A stretch of 34,275 nt of DNA from Thiotrichaceae bacterium (GTDB lineage Bacteria > Pseudomonadota > Gammaproteobacteria > Beggiatoales > Beggiatoaceae): positions 1 to 34,275 of the forward strand of contig JADGDF010000028.1 of assembly GCA_016745055.1 (NCBI GenBank). Reading direction: 5' to 3'. Shown here in pieces: positions 26,747 to 34,275 of this stretch. The notes below the pieces were generated by a model. That model worked only from the letters and a program-made list of their open reading frames with translations, searched no databases and was not told where the DNA came from. Each line of letters opens with the position of its first letter. The first letter of the stretch is position 1. The translations under genes and the position numbers were made by a program.

Positions 26747-26786
26747 CTACTAAACCACCCAAATTCGATGTCCATTAAGTATAAAG

Positions 26787-27428
26787 TCACTCCCATGCAG
26801 CAAATTGTCCTTCATTTGCAAGTTGTTGCATGGCATCATCTAAGTTTTGCATATACGCCTGTTTATTATTTTGCCAGATAAGTGGTTCGCCCACAAAAAC
26901 ATCACAAAAAAATGGTACAAAAACCGCTTCTCCTTTGGGTAATGCCTTACCTAATCCATGCAAAAAAATGGGAATGATTGGTACATTGGGGACGTTTTGC
27001 CCTAAACGTGCTACACCATTTTTGAATTTACTCATTTGTTCAGGTTCCCCCCGCGTTCCTTCTGGAAATAAAATAATGATGTTATTCTCAGATAAAACGG
27101 TATAAATCTCTGCAAAAGGGTCAACGCCTTTTTGGATATGACGTGCCATAGGAATAATACCGATAATTTTAAGGGAAAGCCAGGCTACGAGACGGTTTTG
27201 TAAGAAATAATCTGCAGCAGCAACAGGTCGCAATTGTGGCAATTGTTTTAACGGAAACAAACTCATTAACACCAGGGTATCCAAATGACTATTGTGATTG
27301 GCGACAATAATCGCAGGGCCTTTTTGAGGTAAACGTGTTTGGTGCCGGATATTTATTCCCAAAATTACCCAAGTAAGTGGTCGCACAATGCAAGCAAAAA
27401 ATAGTTGACGTAACCAATTGTTGAACAT
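26787..27428 (-). CDS. 1-acyl-glycerol-3-phosphate acyltransferase family (PlsC-like)
   Basis: The product has 213 residues. The catalytic HX4D box is NHNSHLD (H45, D50), and the substrate-binding motif FPEGTRGEPEQMSKFKNGVA follows near 113-132. VPIIPIFLHGLGKALPKGE completes the conserved block IV. The N-terminal hydrophobic stretch suggests inner-membrane attachment. The family acylates lysophosphatidic acid or similar lipids from acyl-ACP or acyl-CoA. Whether it is the main PlsC or an accessory acyltransferase cannot be told. It lies alone and converges on the exoprotein gene. Confidence 0.9.
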   Translation of the reverse strand: MFNNWLRQLFFACIVRPLTWVILGINIRHQTRLPQKGPAIIVANHNSHLDTLVLMSLFPLKQLPQLRPVAAADYFLQNRLVAWLSLKIIGIIPMARHIQKGVDPFAEIYTVLSENNIIILFPEGTRGEPEQMSKFKNGVARLGQNVPNVPIIPIFLHGLGKALPKGEAVFVPFFCDVFVGEPLIWQNNKQAYMQNLDDAMQQLANEGQFAAWE

Positions 27429-27795
27429 ATATCTAGTCTTAAAAGTTGTTTAGTGTCAGTATACAACAGTATGCGGGTTAGGCTAAACTAAAAGGTAGAA
27501 ATAAGCTAAGGTTTCAGTATTAGGTAATCCATTATGGGTAGAATTTATTCCCATAAAAATTATTAGATTTATTTCTATTTATGTGGAACTACCTAGTACG
27601 CTGTCAAAATTATTTTGTAGGGTGCATCTCATGCACCAGGCGTTTCTCCGTGCGTGGGACGCACCCTACCCTATCAGTCAATTTTTACCTTGACAGAGTA
27701 CTAGCATTGAAAATTTTACTTTCAATGATAAAGTAATTACTGAACATCAACACTTTATTGCTAAGAATATAAATTATCGCACTAGGTAGGGTGTC
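27429..27795. other. Intergenic region with one MITE-like element
   Basis: This 367-bp gap between divergent genes is occupied mainly by the element at 27593-27704. I see no other feature. The cheB promoter should lie between the element and 27,795. Confidence 0.6.
27593..27704. mobile_element. 112-bp MITE-like element with 15-bp terminal inverted repeats
   Basis: The left end CTAGTACGCTGTCAA and the right end TTGACAGAGTACTAG are inverted repeats matching at 14 of 15 positions. Inside, GTAGGGTGC (27618-27626) pairs with GCACCCTAC (27661-27669), and GGTGCATCTCATGCACC forms a further small hairpin. The interior is non-coding. The layout (matching ends, short length, strong internal structure) fits a non-autonomous element moved in trans. 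Confidence 0.7.
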
Positions 27796-28398
27796 GTGAA
27801 GCAAACAACACAAAAAGAATTTAGTGCAGTGGTCATTGGCGCGTCGGCCGGCGGCATTAAAGCGTTAAGCTCATTGCTTGCCCCTTTGCCAAGAGAATTT
27901 TCTTTGCCTATTATTATTGTTCAACATTTACACCCACATTCAGAAAGTTATTTATCTCATATTTTGTCAACCAAAAGTGAATTACACATCAAACAAGCAG
28001 ATGAAAAAGAAAGCTTATGCGCTGGGAGTGTTTATATTGCTCCCCCTAATTATCATTTGTTGGTAGAGGAAGATCATACCTTGTCTTTGTCATTAGATAC
28101 TTGGGTCAATTACTCCCGCCCTTCTATTGATGTGTTATTTGAAACAGCAGCTTATGCTTATCGAGACAAACTTATTGGTATTGTTTTAACGGGGGCTAAT
28201 TATGATGGTAGTCAAGGTTTAAAAAAAATTAAGGATTTTGGAGGGTATGCCATCGTACAAGAACCCTCTTCGGCTGAAGTGGATGTGATGCCTAATGCTG
28301 CAATTGAAGCTACAACTGTCGATAAAGTACTACCGCCTAACGAGATTGGTATTTATCTTTTGCAATTAGTAAGACATTCAAAGTTTCATCATGACTAG
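27796..28398 (+). CDS. CheB-type protein-glutamate methylesterase without receiver domain
   Basis: The product has 200 residues from a GTG start. It is a stand-alone CheB catalytic domain. The triad is visible as S17 in VVIGASAGGIKAL, H44 in IIIVQHLHPHS and D137 in VLTGANYDGSQGLKKI. GSVYIAPPNYHLLV and the helix SRPSIDVLFETAAYAY are also standard. Classical CheB demethylates chemoreceptors and carries an N-terminal receiver. Receiver-less forms occur in chemosensory or CheR-linked signalling systems, often beside CheR, which is not seen here. GGTAGGG upstream may act as the ribosome site. Its stop overlaps the stop of the convergent TauE gene within CTAG. Confidence 0.92.
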   Translation: MKQTTQKEFSAVVIGASAGGIKALSSLLAPLPREFSLPIIIVQHLHPHSESYLSHILSTKSELHIKQADEKESLCAGSVYIAPPNYHLLVEEDHTLSLSLDTWVNYSRPSIDVLFETAAYAYRDKLIGIVLTGANYDGSQGLKKIKDFGGYAIVQEPSSAEVDVMPNAAIEATTVDKVLPPNEIGIYLLQLVRHSKFHHD

Positions 28399-29174
28399 AG
28401 CTTGAGGGCAGCAATGATTAAAAATACCGCAAATATTTTTTTTAGTAGGTTTACGGGTAAGGTATGAGCCAATTTAGCGCCTAATGGTGCAAAAAATAAA
28501 CTGGTAGCGGTAATCGCTAATAGCGCAGGTAGATAAACATGTCCAAGACTCCAAGTAGGTAAATTAGGAGTATCCCAGCCCATCACGATGAATCCTATCG
28601 CACCTGAAATTGCAATCGGTAAACCACAAGCTGCAGAGGTGGCAACAGCATTTCGCATTGATATTTGGCCCCAAACTAAAAAAGGTACCGTCATTGACCC
28701 TCCACCAATACCCACCAAAGCTGACACTTTGCCAATGATAATCCCCGCCAAGGTCATACCTGGCCATTGGGGTAAATTTTGACGCCCTTTTGGATCAAGA
28801 TTAAAAAGGAGTTTAATGGCAATAATAAATAGAAAGACTGAAAAAATTGTGCGTAAATAAACATAACTCATTTTGTCTGCAATCACTGCCCCAAAAAATG
28901 CCCCCAATAAAATACCAGGTGTAAGCTGTTTTACCACAGGCCAAAGAATCGCCTGGTGTTTGTGATGCGCTATCATAGATGAAATGCTGGTGATAACTAT
29001 AGTAGCTAAAGATGTACCAATGGCTATATGCATCAAATGTGTGGAGGGTATTTGGGGATTTGTTTGAAATACCCAGACCAACGCTGGCACAACAATAACG
29101 CCCCCCCCTAATCCAAGTAATCCAGCAATCATGCCTACAATAATGCCTGCACTCAGTAGAATAATAATATCCAT
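28395..29174 (-). CDS. TauE/SafE family permease
   Basis: The product has 259 residues from ATG 29174. A longer frame begins at a TTG (29210) and lacks support. There are about eight hydrophobic segments. The two family repeats are visible as GIIVGMIAGLLGLGGGVIVV near the N-terminus and GIIIGKVSALVGIGGGSMTV at mid-length. The family exports or imports sulfite, sulfoacetate and other small organosulfur anions. In a sulfur-oxidising host a sulfur role would be plausible, but the substrate is not deducible. It lies directly after the MetY-type gene in the same direction. Confidence 0.9.
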   Translation of the reverse strand: MDIIILLSAGIIVGMIAGLLGLGGGVIVVPALVWVFQTNPQIPSTHLMHIAIGTSLATIVITSISSMIAHHKHQAILWPVVKQLTPGILLGAFFGAVIADKMSYVYLRTIFSVFLFIIAIKLLFNLDPKGRQNLPQWPGMTLAGIIIGKVSALVGIGGGSMTVPFLVWGQISMRNAVATSAACGLPIAISGAIGFIVMGWDTPNLPTWSLGHVYLPALLAITATSLFFAPLGAKLAHTLPVNLLKKIFAVFLIIAALKL

Positions 29175-29265
29175 ATATAACCAATTAAAAAGGGTTAAAT
29201 CCAAGCGCAAGTTTATAGTATTTAAAGAAACAAGTGAAAAAATATTTGCTTGTTAATTACTCGTT

Positions 29266-30540
29266 TTATTTTGCACTCTCTAACGCTTGCTGGATATCAG
29301 CAAGAATATCGTCGATATGCTCCAAACCAATAGATAAACGAACCATATCTTCTGATACACCTGCCAGTTTTAACTCTTCGGGCGCAAGTTGACGGTGAGT
29401 AGTGGTGGCAGGATGACAGGCTAAAGAACGAGTATCGCCGATATTGACTAAACGAATCAGCAGTTGCAACGCATCAATAAATTTTGCCCCTGCCTCACAA
29501 CCTCCTTTGATACCAAAACTTAGAATGCTAGATGCTCGTCCGCCCATATATTTATCAACCAATGGTTTACTAGGATTATCATCTAAGCCTGCATATTGAA
29601 CCCAAGAAACTTGCGGCTGTTGTTGTAAATATTTGGCAACGGTTAGGGCATTGTCGCAATGTCTATCCATACGGACATGCAGTGTTTCAATACCTTGCAG
29701 GAGTAAAAAAGCATTAAATGGTGACATGGCAGCCCCCATATTTCTTAAAGGCACAACACGTGCCCTAGCAATATAAGCTGCTGCGCCAAACTCTTTGGTA
29801 TAAGATACCCCATGATACGAAACGTCAGGTTCTGTTAAACGGTGGAATTTTTTAGCATGTTCTGCCCAGGGAAATTTGCCTGAATCAACAATGATGCCAC
29901 CAATACTATTTCCATGTCCGCCCATATATTTAGTTAACGCATGTATAACAATATCTGCACCAAACTCAAACGGTTTACATAAATAAGGCGTTGGTACCGT
30001 ATTATCGACTATCAGAGGAATACCGTGTGCATGTGCTAAATTTGCTAAAGCCTCAATGTCAATTACATTACCTAAAGGATTACCAATGGATTCACAAAAA
30101 ATGGCTTTCGTATTGCTGTCAATCAGTTTGGCAAAACTATCAATAGTTTGATAATCTGCAAATCGAACATCAATACCATATTGTGGAAATGTATGGGCAA
30201 ACAAATTATAGGTGCCACCATAAAGCGTACTTGAAGCAACAATATTTTCACCAGCAGCAGTAATTGTCATCACAGCATAAGTTACTGCAGACATACCAGA
30301 AGCTAAAGCCAACCCAGCAATGCCTCCTTCCATTTCAGCAACTCGTTTTTCCAACACATCATTGGTTGGATTCATCATCCGTGTATAAATATTACCGGGT
30401 ACTTTTAAATCAAATAAATCTGCGGCATGTTGTGTATCATCAAAGGCGTAAGAAGTTGTTTGATAAATAGGTACTGCAACAGCTTTGGTTGTTGGGTCGG
30501 GCGTATACCCTCCATGAATGGCAACTGTTTCTAACTTCAT
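29266..30540 (-). CDS. metY: O-acetylhomoserine aminocarboxypropyltransferase (MetY-type)
   Basis: The product has 424 residues, as usual for the Cys/Met-metabolism PLP family. The PLP lysine is K204 in HALTKYMGGHG. YTRMMNPTNDVLEKRVAEME, ALASGMSAVTYAV, VDNTVPTPYLCKP and the C-terminal DTRSLACHPATTTHRQL match MetY and homologues. The enzyme joins O-acetylhomoserine with sulfide (or methanethiol) to give homocysteine (or methionine). The length favours MetY over MetB or MetZ, which are about 380-400 residues. AAGGA stands about 9 bases before the ATG. The TauE-like permease follows, possibly in the same transcript. Confidence 0.94.
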   Translation of the reverse strand: MKLETVAIHGGYTPDPTTKAVAVPIYQTTSYAFDDTQHAADLFDLKVPGNIYTRMMNPTNDVLEKRVAEMEGGIAGLALASGMSAVTYAVMTITAAGENIVASSTLYGGTYNLFAHTFPQYGIDVRFADYQTIDSFAKLIDSNTKAIFCESIGNPLGNVIDIEALANLAHAHGIPLIVDNTVPTPYLCKPFEFGADIVIHALTKYMGGHGNSIGGIIVDSGKFPWAEHAKKFHRLTEPDVSYHGVSYTKEFGAAAYIARARVVPLRNMGAAMSPFNAFLLLQGIETLHVRMDRHCDNALTVAKYLQQQPQVSWVQYAGLDDNPSKPLVDKYMGGRASSILSFGIKGGCEAGAKFIDALQLLIRLVNIGDTRSLACHPATTTHRQLAPEELKLAGVSEDMVRLSIGLEHIDDILADIQQALESAK

Positions 30541-30923
30541 TATTATTATCCTTATTATTAAATTGGTAAGATGGATTTATTTTTTGATAAAAGCTTAAAT
30601 AATCAATGGTTGCTGGATTTTTTAGATAAAACTAATGATAAGAATGAGGTGACAATTATTAATGATATATTGCATTAGTAAACTTAAAAAGTCTGCAGTA
30701 AATAGATTGGGTTAGCTAAGTATAACTCAACACTTTTTTGAGTTCAGTCATAACAAAATCCATCAAATTTGGGTTTAGTCGATGTTCAAAACCTGTTTAG
30801 TAAGATAAATTTTACTCCTTGAAGGATGGATCAATATTAATTTGTCAAAGTATAATTATCAGGTTTGACATATTTTTTCACCTAATGAATTACTACCTTC
30901 TAATGCTAGGTTAATCAAATAGC
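30541..30923. other. Intergenic region upstream of the MetY gene
   Basis: The 383 bp hold no supported gene. A plus-strand frame of 35 codons (30571-30678, MDLFFDKSLNNQWLLDFLDK...) is open but has no clear ribosome site or recognisable similarity. I looked for a SAM riboswitch ahead of metY and saw no typical structure. Confidence 0.5.
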
Positions 30924-31460
30924 TTAATTGTAATTTTGCAGTTTTTCCACAACAATGGTTGCAATCAATCCATTAAATAAACCAAATAAAAATGCGGTTG
31001 TCATTAAAATAGGCAATAACTTAAAAATTCCCGCATGAGGAATAAAAAACAGATAAGCAACCCAAATTTGAGCAATAACATGTACCATTGCCGCGGCAAT
31101 ACTGTAACCGATACCGCTACATCCTTTACCTGGTAAGAAACTTAGGAGTATGAGAACCAAAGTACTTGCTAATGCACCACTAAAACTGAGCACAAATGTT
31201 GGAGATAAAAAACTCCCCATAATTAAACTACCCACAATAACACGCAACAAATTTACCCAGGCGGATATTCGCCATCCAAACTTCAGCAACACAACAATAA
31301 CTACGATATTTGCAAAACCCAGCTTTATCCCTGGTAGTGGACTAGGAAATGCGTGTTCAAGCAAGTATATGGTAATTGCTAATGCAGTAAACCAAGCAAT
31401 TAAATAATCTTCTCGCGTTGTTTGGATAGATACTTCAAATTTGTTGGGAGACATATCCAT
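30924..31460 (-). CDS. Gx transporter family membrane protein
   Basis: The product has 178 residues with about five hydrophobic segments. The features FPSPLPGIKLGFANIVVIVV, RVIVGSLIMGSFLSPTFVLS and the Gly-rich PGKGCSGIGYSIAAAMVHVI belong to the Gx transporter family, formerly named heptaprenyl diphosphate synthase component I. That old label was transferred from one Bacillus protein, and membrane topology argues for a transporter of the ECF S-component type. In bacteria it is often near NusG-like and FMN-binding proteins, but none are seen here. Starts at 31460 and 31454 are both possible. Confidence 0.87.
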   Translation of the reverse strand: MDMSPNKFEVSIQTTREDYLIAWFTALAITIYLLEHAFPSPLPGIKLGFANIVVIVVLLKFGWRISAWVNLLRVIVGSLIMGSFLSPTFVLSFSGALASTLVLILLSFLPGKGCSGIGYSIAAAMVHVIAQIWVAYLFFIPHAGIFKLLPILMTTAFLFGLFNGLIATIVVEKLQNYN

Positions 31461-31584
31461 AAATATAATAGGCGTTACACACTTTAAATCGCAAAGATAA
31501 AAGGGAAATATATTTTAATTTTAATATTGCACGTATATACTACTCTGCGCTACTCATATTTCCACTATGGAGTGACTGCCTTTT

Positions 31585-32337
31585 ATGAATCGATTACTTG
31601 CAGCAATTTTGATCATACCATTTCTTTGTTCAATAAATCTTTACGCTAATGAACCTAGTAGTATATATCGCATTGGTGGTGCTGTACTTTGGCATTCAGA
31701 AGTATACCAAGATGATGGTAATGAAACTCGTGTTTTCCCAGCGTTATATTTAAAAAGTGGAGATTGGGAATTTAAGTATAAAGAATTAAAATATTACATC
31801 GTTGATACAGAACAATTTAAACTAGCCCCAGTCTTATCTTTAGATTTAGGCGGATATGATGCAAATGATAGTCCTGCATTAGCTGGCATGGCAGATCGTG
31901 ATTTATTCGTTGGATTAGGTATAGCGGCTAAAATGGAATGGAAATTATTTGATATTGGAGCCTCGGTTCGTCATGACATCGCCAATAACAGTGATGGTAT
32001 AATTGCTGATTTTTCTGTGGGTCTCAGTGAAAAGATTACTGAACGGCTTTTTGGAGGTATTGAAACGGGTGTGACCTATCAAGATAGTGATTATAGTAAT
32101 TATTATTATGGTGTATTACCAAATGAATCAACTCTCCGTCGTGCTGCCTATGAGCCTGGCAGTACAATAAATCCTTATATTCAACTCAATGCATTTTATT
32201 ACCTAAATAAACATTGGGTTTTGAACAGTGCAGTTATTTATTCTCAATTTGATAGTGCAATTGAAGATAGCCCTATTGTGGGTAGTGGCAATGAAACTAC
32301 TATATTATTGGGTATTTCTTATCAGGGCTTTTTTTAA
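31585..32337 (+). CDS. MipA/OmpV family outer-membrane protein
   Basis: The product has 250 residues. The signal peptide ends LYANEP and is followed by IYRIGGAVLWHSEVYQDDGN. The body is alternating beta-strand sequence (RDLFVGLGIAAKMEWKLFDI, ITERLFGGIETGVTYQDSDY, YYGVLPNEST). YGV at mid-length and the terminal aromatic GISYQGFF are typical of MipA/OmpV beta-barrels. E. coli MipA is a scaffold linking MltA and PBP1B, while other members act as porins or adhesins, so the exact role is open. GGAG lies about 13 bases before the ATG. A palindrome with a T run downstream probably ends the transcript. Confidence 0.88.
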   Translation: MNRLLAAILIIPFLCSINLYANEPSSIYRIGGAVLWHSEVYQDDGNETRVFPALYLKSGDWEFKYKELKYYIVDTEQFKLAPVLSLDLGGYDANDSPALAGMADRDLFVGLGIAAKMEWKLFDIGASVRHDIANNSDGIIADFSVGLSEKITERLFGGIETGVTYQDSDYSNYYYGVLPNESTLRRAAYEPGSTINPYIQLNAFYYLNKHWVLNSAVIYSQFDSAIEDSPIVGSGNETTILLGISYQGFF

Positions 32338-32431
32338 ACAAGTACATCGTCCATGTTTTTTCTGCTATGTCATTTGACGAAATCTCGCATTTTTAGGTAA
32401 ACAAATTTTACAGTTGTTTCGGGTTAGTAAC

Positions 32432-32471
32432 AGACCTGGCAGGTTTTTAAAACCTGCCAGGTCTTTTTTTA
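32432..32471 (+). terminator. 33-bp palindromic repeat, copy B, in terminator position
   Basis: The repeat occupies 32432-32464: AGACCTGGCAGGTTTT pairs with AAAACCTGCCAGGTCT around a central T. It is followed at once by a run of T, the layout of a Rho-independent terminator, about 95 bp after the MipA/OmpV stop. It thus probably works as a terminator here, whatever its origin. Confidence 0.7.
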
Positions 32472-32526
32472 CCCATTGGACATTCACGAAAGTTATGGTA
32501 TTTTACCTTGAAAATAGGAGGTAAAA

Positions 32527-34233
32527 ATGATTGAAATTGAAGGATTATTATCTATTTTTAGCGGGTTTAATACCGTTCATGAAAGTTATAAACGCATTAG
32601 CGGAATGTTGCGTGGGAATAAAGATGAATCTTTGCAGTATATGGAAAGGATGTGCCAGGGGGTTGAGGGTTTAAGCGCGACGTTTGAAAAGCTCTCGGAA
32701 AAGATTGTTTATGCACCGGACATGCAAGCCGTGCTCGATACGACGCAAACGACTCAACAAAAAATTGAGGATTTGCGGGAGGTGCGGGAGTATTTGGAAC
32801 CTGTCCAACAAGCTTTGGATGAGGATATTTTGTCGTCGGCCATGATTTTTACGCCCGAACGTATGCAAGAAGCGTTGAATAAAAGCCCGTGGGAAGTGTT
32901 GATGGATGTGCGTCCGGTCAATTTGGCTTCAAAACCGACCAATCCGGATTTATTACCGATTTTGTTTGAACATTCAGGTATGCAGTATGTGGGTTGGCAA
33001 ATGCGGGGTTCTTTGCCGATGTTGTTTAATTGTGAGTTTGATGAATTGTGGGTACCGGACGTTAAAGTCAATGGGGTAGTCGATTTGGGAGAAGCGTTGT
33101 CTACTCAAGAATTTGAAGTGGATGTACCGGATAATGCTCCCTTGCCGGTATCAGAAAGTGAAGTGGTAGTGCCGATTATTGAAACCCCTGCCAGTTATCC
33201 TTCCAAACCCGATTTCAAAACAATTTTTGAGGCCGAACGCGATCCGTTTGAATATCCGCAGGAATTTTTAGCGCGTTATCAAACGGTGATTAATCAGTTT
33301 AACTTAGCAGTATCTCAACATCAAACGACCTATCAAGCGGGTGTGGCGGTGTTAGACAAATCGGGTTATGATATTCACAGTGGGCATTTTCCAGTTCACA
33401 TCAAATTAAATGACTGGACACAACGTTTAGGCACTTTATTTTTGAACGATGGCATTCAAGTAGCGAGAGACGATGCCAAGAAATTGTGGCAAGAAGGCAA
33501 GGAAAAATCGGTTTTTTATGTGTTGCAAAATGTGGAGGGGGAAGCACAAGTCAAACAAGTCTTTTTGGTGGGTTTAAATCAGCGCTGGAAATTGTTTGAT
33601 GTGGAAGGAAGACCTGGCAGGTTTTCAAAACCTGCCAGGTCTGTTGGCGACGTTTTTCAAGATAAACTCAAAGATGGCAGTTTAGGGGCAAAAATGGTTG
33701 TGGTTCCTGCTGGAGAGTTTATGATGGGTTCTAATGCCTATGATACTGAAAAACCTATTCATAAAGTCACCATTGCCAAACCTTTTGCGATAGGGAAATA
33801 TCAAGTCACCTTTGAAGAGTACGATAAATACTGTGAAGCAACGGGAACGAGTAAATCCACAGATCAAGGCTGGGGCCGAGGTAAACGTCCAGTGATTAAT
33901 GTCAGTTGGGAAGACGTTCAAGAATACTGTCAATGGCTTAGCGAACAAACAGGCCAAGACTACCGTTTACCGACGGAAGCACAATGGGAATATGCCTGTC
34001 GTGCGGGTTCAACAACCAAATGGAGCTTTGGAAACGATGAAAACCGATTGAAAGACTACGCTTGGTATACTGATAATTCAGGTAGTAAAACACATCCAGT
34101 GGGCGAAAAGAAGCCCAATGCGTGGGGATTATATGATATGCATGGTAATGTGTTGGAATGGTGCGAAGATAGTTGGCATAATAGAGTTGTATCACGGAAT
34201 TTAAGATGGTATTTTGCGAAAAGGAGGATATAA
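32527..34233 (+). CDS. FGE-sulfatase-domain protein with an uncharacterised N-terminal region, C-terminally truncated
   Basis: The frame codes for 568 residues. The first 360 or so are not recognised. They begin with a helical, coiled-coil-like segment to about residue 110, contain a central block (WEVLMDVRPVNLASKPTNPD, GMQYVGWQMRGSLPMLF) and a Pro-rich stretch, and have no signal peptide or membrane helix. Residues 362-372 are an in-frame copy of the 33-bp palindrome. The FGE-sulfatase domain starts near 388: MVVVPAGEFMMGSNAYDTEK, then KVTIAKPFAIGKYQVTFEEY, VSWEDVQEYCQWLS, YRLPTEAQWEYACRAG and WGLYDMHGNVLEWCEDSW. In the family the GGSW block and about 50 further residues should follow. Instead the frame ends in about 17 residues with no resemblance (NRVVSRNLRWYFAKRRI). 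AGGAGG precedes the ATG. The domain has a C-type-lectin-like fold and may bind ligands rather than act as an enzyme. Confidence 0.85.
   Translation: MIEIEGLLSIFSGFNTVHESYKRISGMLRGNKDESLQYMERMCQGVEGLSATFEKLSEKIVYAPDMQAVLDTTQTTQQKIEDLREVREYLEPVQQALDEDILSSAMIFTPERMQEALNKSPWEVLMDVRPVNLASKPTNPDLLPILFEHSGMQYVGWQMRGSLPMLFNCEFDELWVPDVKVNGVVDLGEALSTQEFEVDVPDNAPLPVSESEVVVPIIETPASYPSKPDFKTIFEAERDPFEYPQEFLARYQTVINQFNLAVSQHQTTYQAGVAVLDKSGYDIHSGHFPVHIKLNDWTQRLGTLFLNDGIQVARDDAKKLWQEGKEKSVFYVLQNVEGEAQVKQVFLVGLNQRWKLFDVEGRPGRFSKPARSVGDVFQDKLKDGSLGAKMVVVPAGEFMMGSNAYDTEKPIHKVTIAKPFAIGKYQVTFEEYDKYCEATGTSKSTDQGWGRGKRPVINVSWEDVQEYCQWLSEQTGQDYRLPTEAQWEYACRAGSTTKWSFGNDENRLKDYAWYTDNSGSKTHPVGEKKPNAWGLYDMHGNVLEWCEDSWHNRVVSRNLRWYFAKRRI
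33610..33642 (+). repeat. 33-bp palindromic repeat, copy C, inside a coding region
   Basis: AGACCTGGCAGGTTTT pairs with AAAACCTGCCAGGTCT around a central C. The copy starts exactly on a codon boundary and is 11 codons long, reading RPGRFSKPARS without a stop. In the opposite orientation the central codon would be TGA, so only this orientation keeps the frame open in this phase. It lies between the unknown N-terminal region and the FGE domain. Confidence 0.92.
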
Positions 34234-34268
34234 GAAAGAACAAGTTTTGTAAACTTAGGAGAACGAGT

Positions 34269-34275
34269 ATGAAAA
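34269..34275 (+). CDS. Start of a further gene, cut by the window edge
   Basis: ATGAAAA follows AGGAG with a 7-base spacer (34257-34261), a good translation start. Only the first two codons are visible. Because the preceding FGE-domain gene loses its family C-terminus about 90 bp earlier, this gene may belong to the element or rearrangement that truncated it. Confidence 0.5.

Noticed and set aside
30571..30678. 35-codon plus-strand ORF
   Set aside because: No ribosome site, no recognisable similarity, and it lies in the metY leader on the opposite strand.
30541..30700. SAM or other methionine-related riboswitch ahead of metY
   Set aside because: No conserved core or terminator pair could be drawn from the AT-rich leader.
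30924..31460. Naming the protein heptaprenyl diphosphate synthase component I
   Set aside because: The sequence is a multi-spanning membrane protein without prenyl-synthase Asp-rich motifs. The old family name is misleading.
34150..34275. Diversity-generating retroelement
   Set aside because: The FGE domain fits, but no variable or template repeat and no reverse transcriptase can be seen before the window ends. Kept only as a hypothesis.

Overview
The window is AT-rich chromosomal DNA from a gammaproteobacterium. The evidence is an LpoA-YraN gene pair, a tRNA-Ser(CGA) with an encoded CCA end, a GspG pseudopilin, and proteobacterial HisS and MipA/OmpV proteins. Giant YD-repeat proteins, two-partner-secretion exoproteins, FGE-sulfatase-fold proteins, many toxin-antitoxin modules and dispersed short palindromes together resemble genomes of large filamentous sulfur bacteria (Beggiatoaceae or Thiotrichales). 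That placement is inference. No CRISPR array, phage cluster or complete insertion sequence is visible.

Positions 1-12,400 are accessory. A possible transposase tail (1-69) is followed by a decayed gene of unknown function on the minus strand (77-1282). That gene is interrupted by an insertion of about 285 bp flanked by a 5-bp direct repeat, and by a frameshift in a run of seven A. Next comes a secreted 2294-residue Ig/PKD/YD-repeat (RHS) protein with a non-conserved 215-residue tail. A toxin-antitoxin islet (8.5-10.6 kb) follows: a small protein with DUF2283, Phd/YefM-YoeB, a truncated ParE/RelE-like remnant, and DUF433-DUF5615. Copies of one repeat of about 150 bp lie between these modules. 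The last gene of this part is a secreted protein with an RHS fragment, calcium-binding repeats and Cys-rich repeats.

Positions 12,400-31,500 are mainly housekeeping genes, mostly on the minus strand: DUF2304, a glycosyltransferase, yraN, lpoA, tRNA-Ser, an IS1 remnant, a sugar-phosphate nucleotidyltransferase, an MFS transporter, hisS, a sensor kinase with a PhnD-like binding protein, a PlsC-type acyltransferase, a TauE/SafE permease, a MetY-type sulfhydrylase and a Gx transporter. On the plus strand are an orphan gspG, a TPS-domain exoprotein and a receiver-less CheB methylesterase.

Positions 31,500-34,275 carry a MipA/OmpV outer-membrane protein and a two-part protein. The latter has an uncharacterised N-terminal region and an FGE-sulfatase (C-type-lectin-like) domain that loses its family C-terminus about 50 bp before its stop. 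A new ORF starts at the window edge.

The most notable structure is a 33-bp near-perfect palindrome in three places. One copy is purely intergenic, one sits in a terminator position after the mipA-like gene, and one lies exactly in frame inside the FGE-domain gene, where it codes for an 11-residue linker. Two further MITE-like elements with terminal inverted repeats, at about 12.3 and 27.6 kb, add to a picture of a genome shaped by small non-autonomous repeats.
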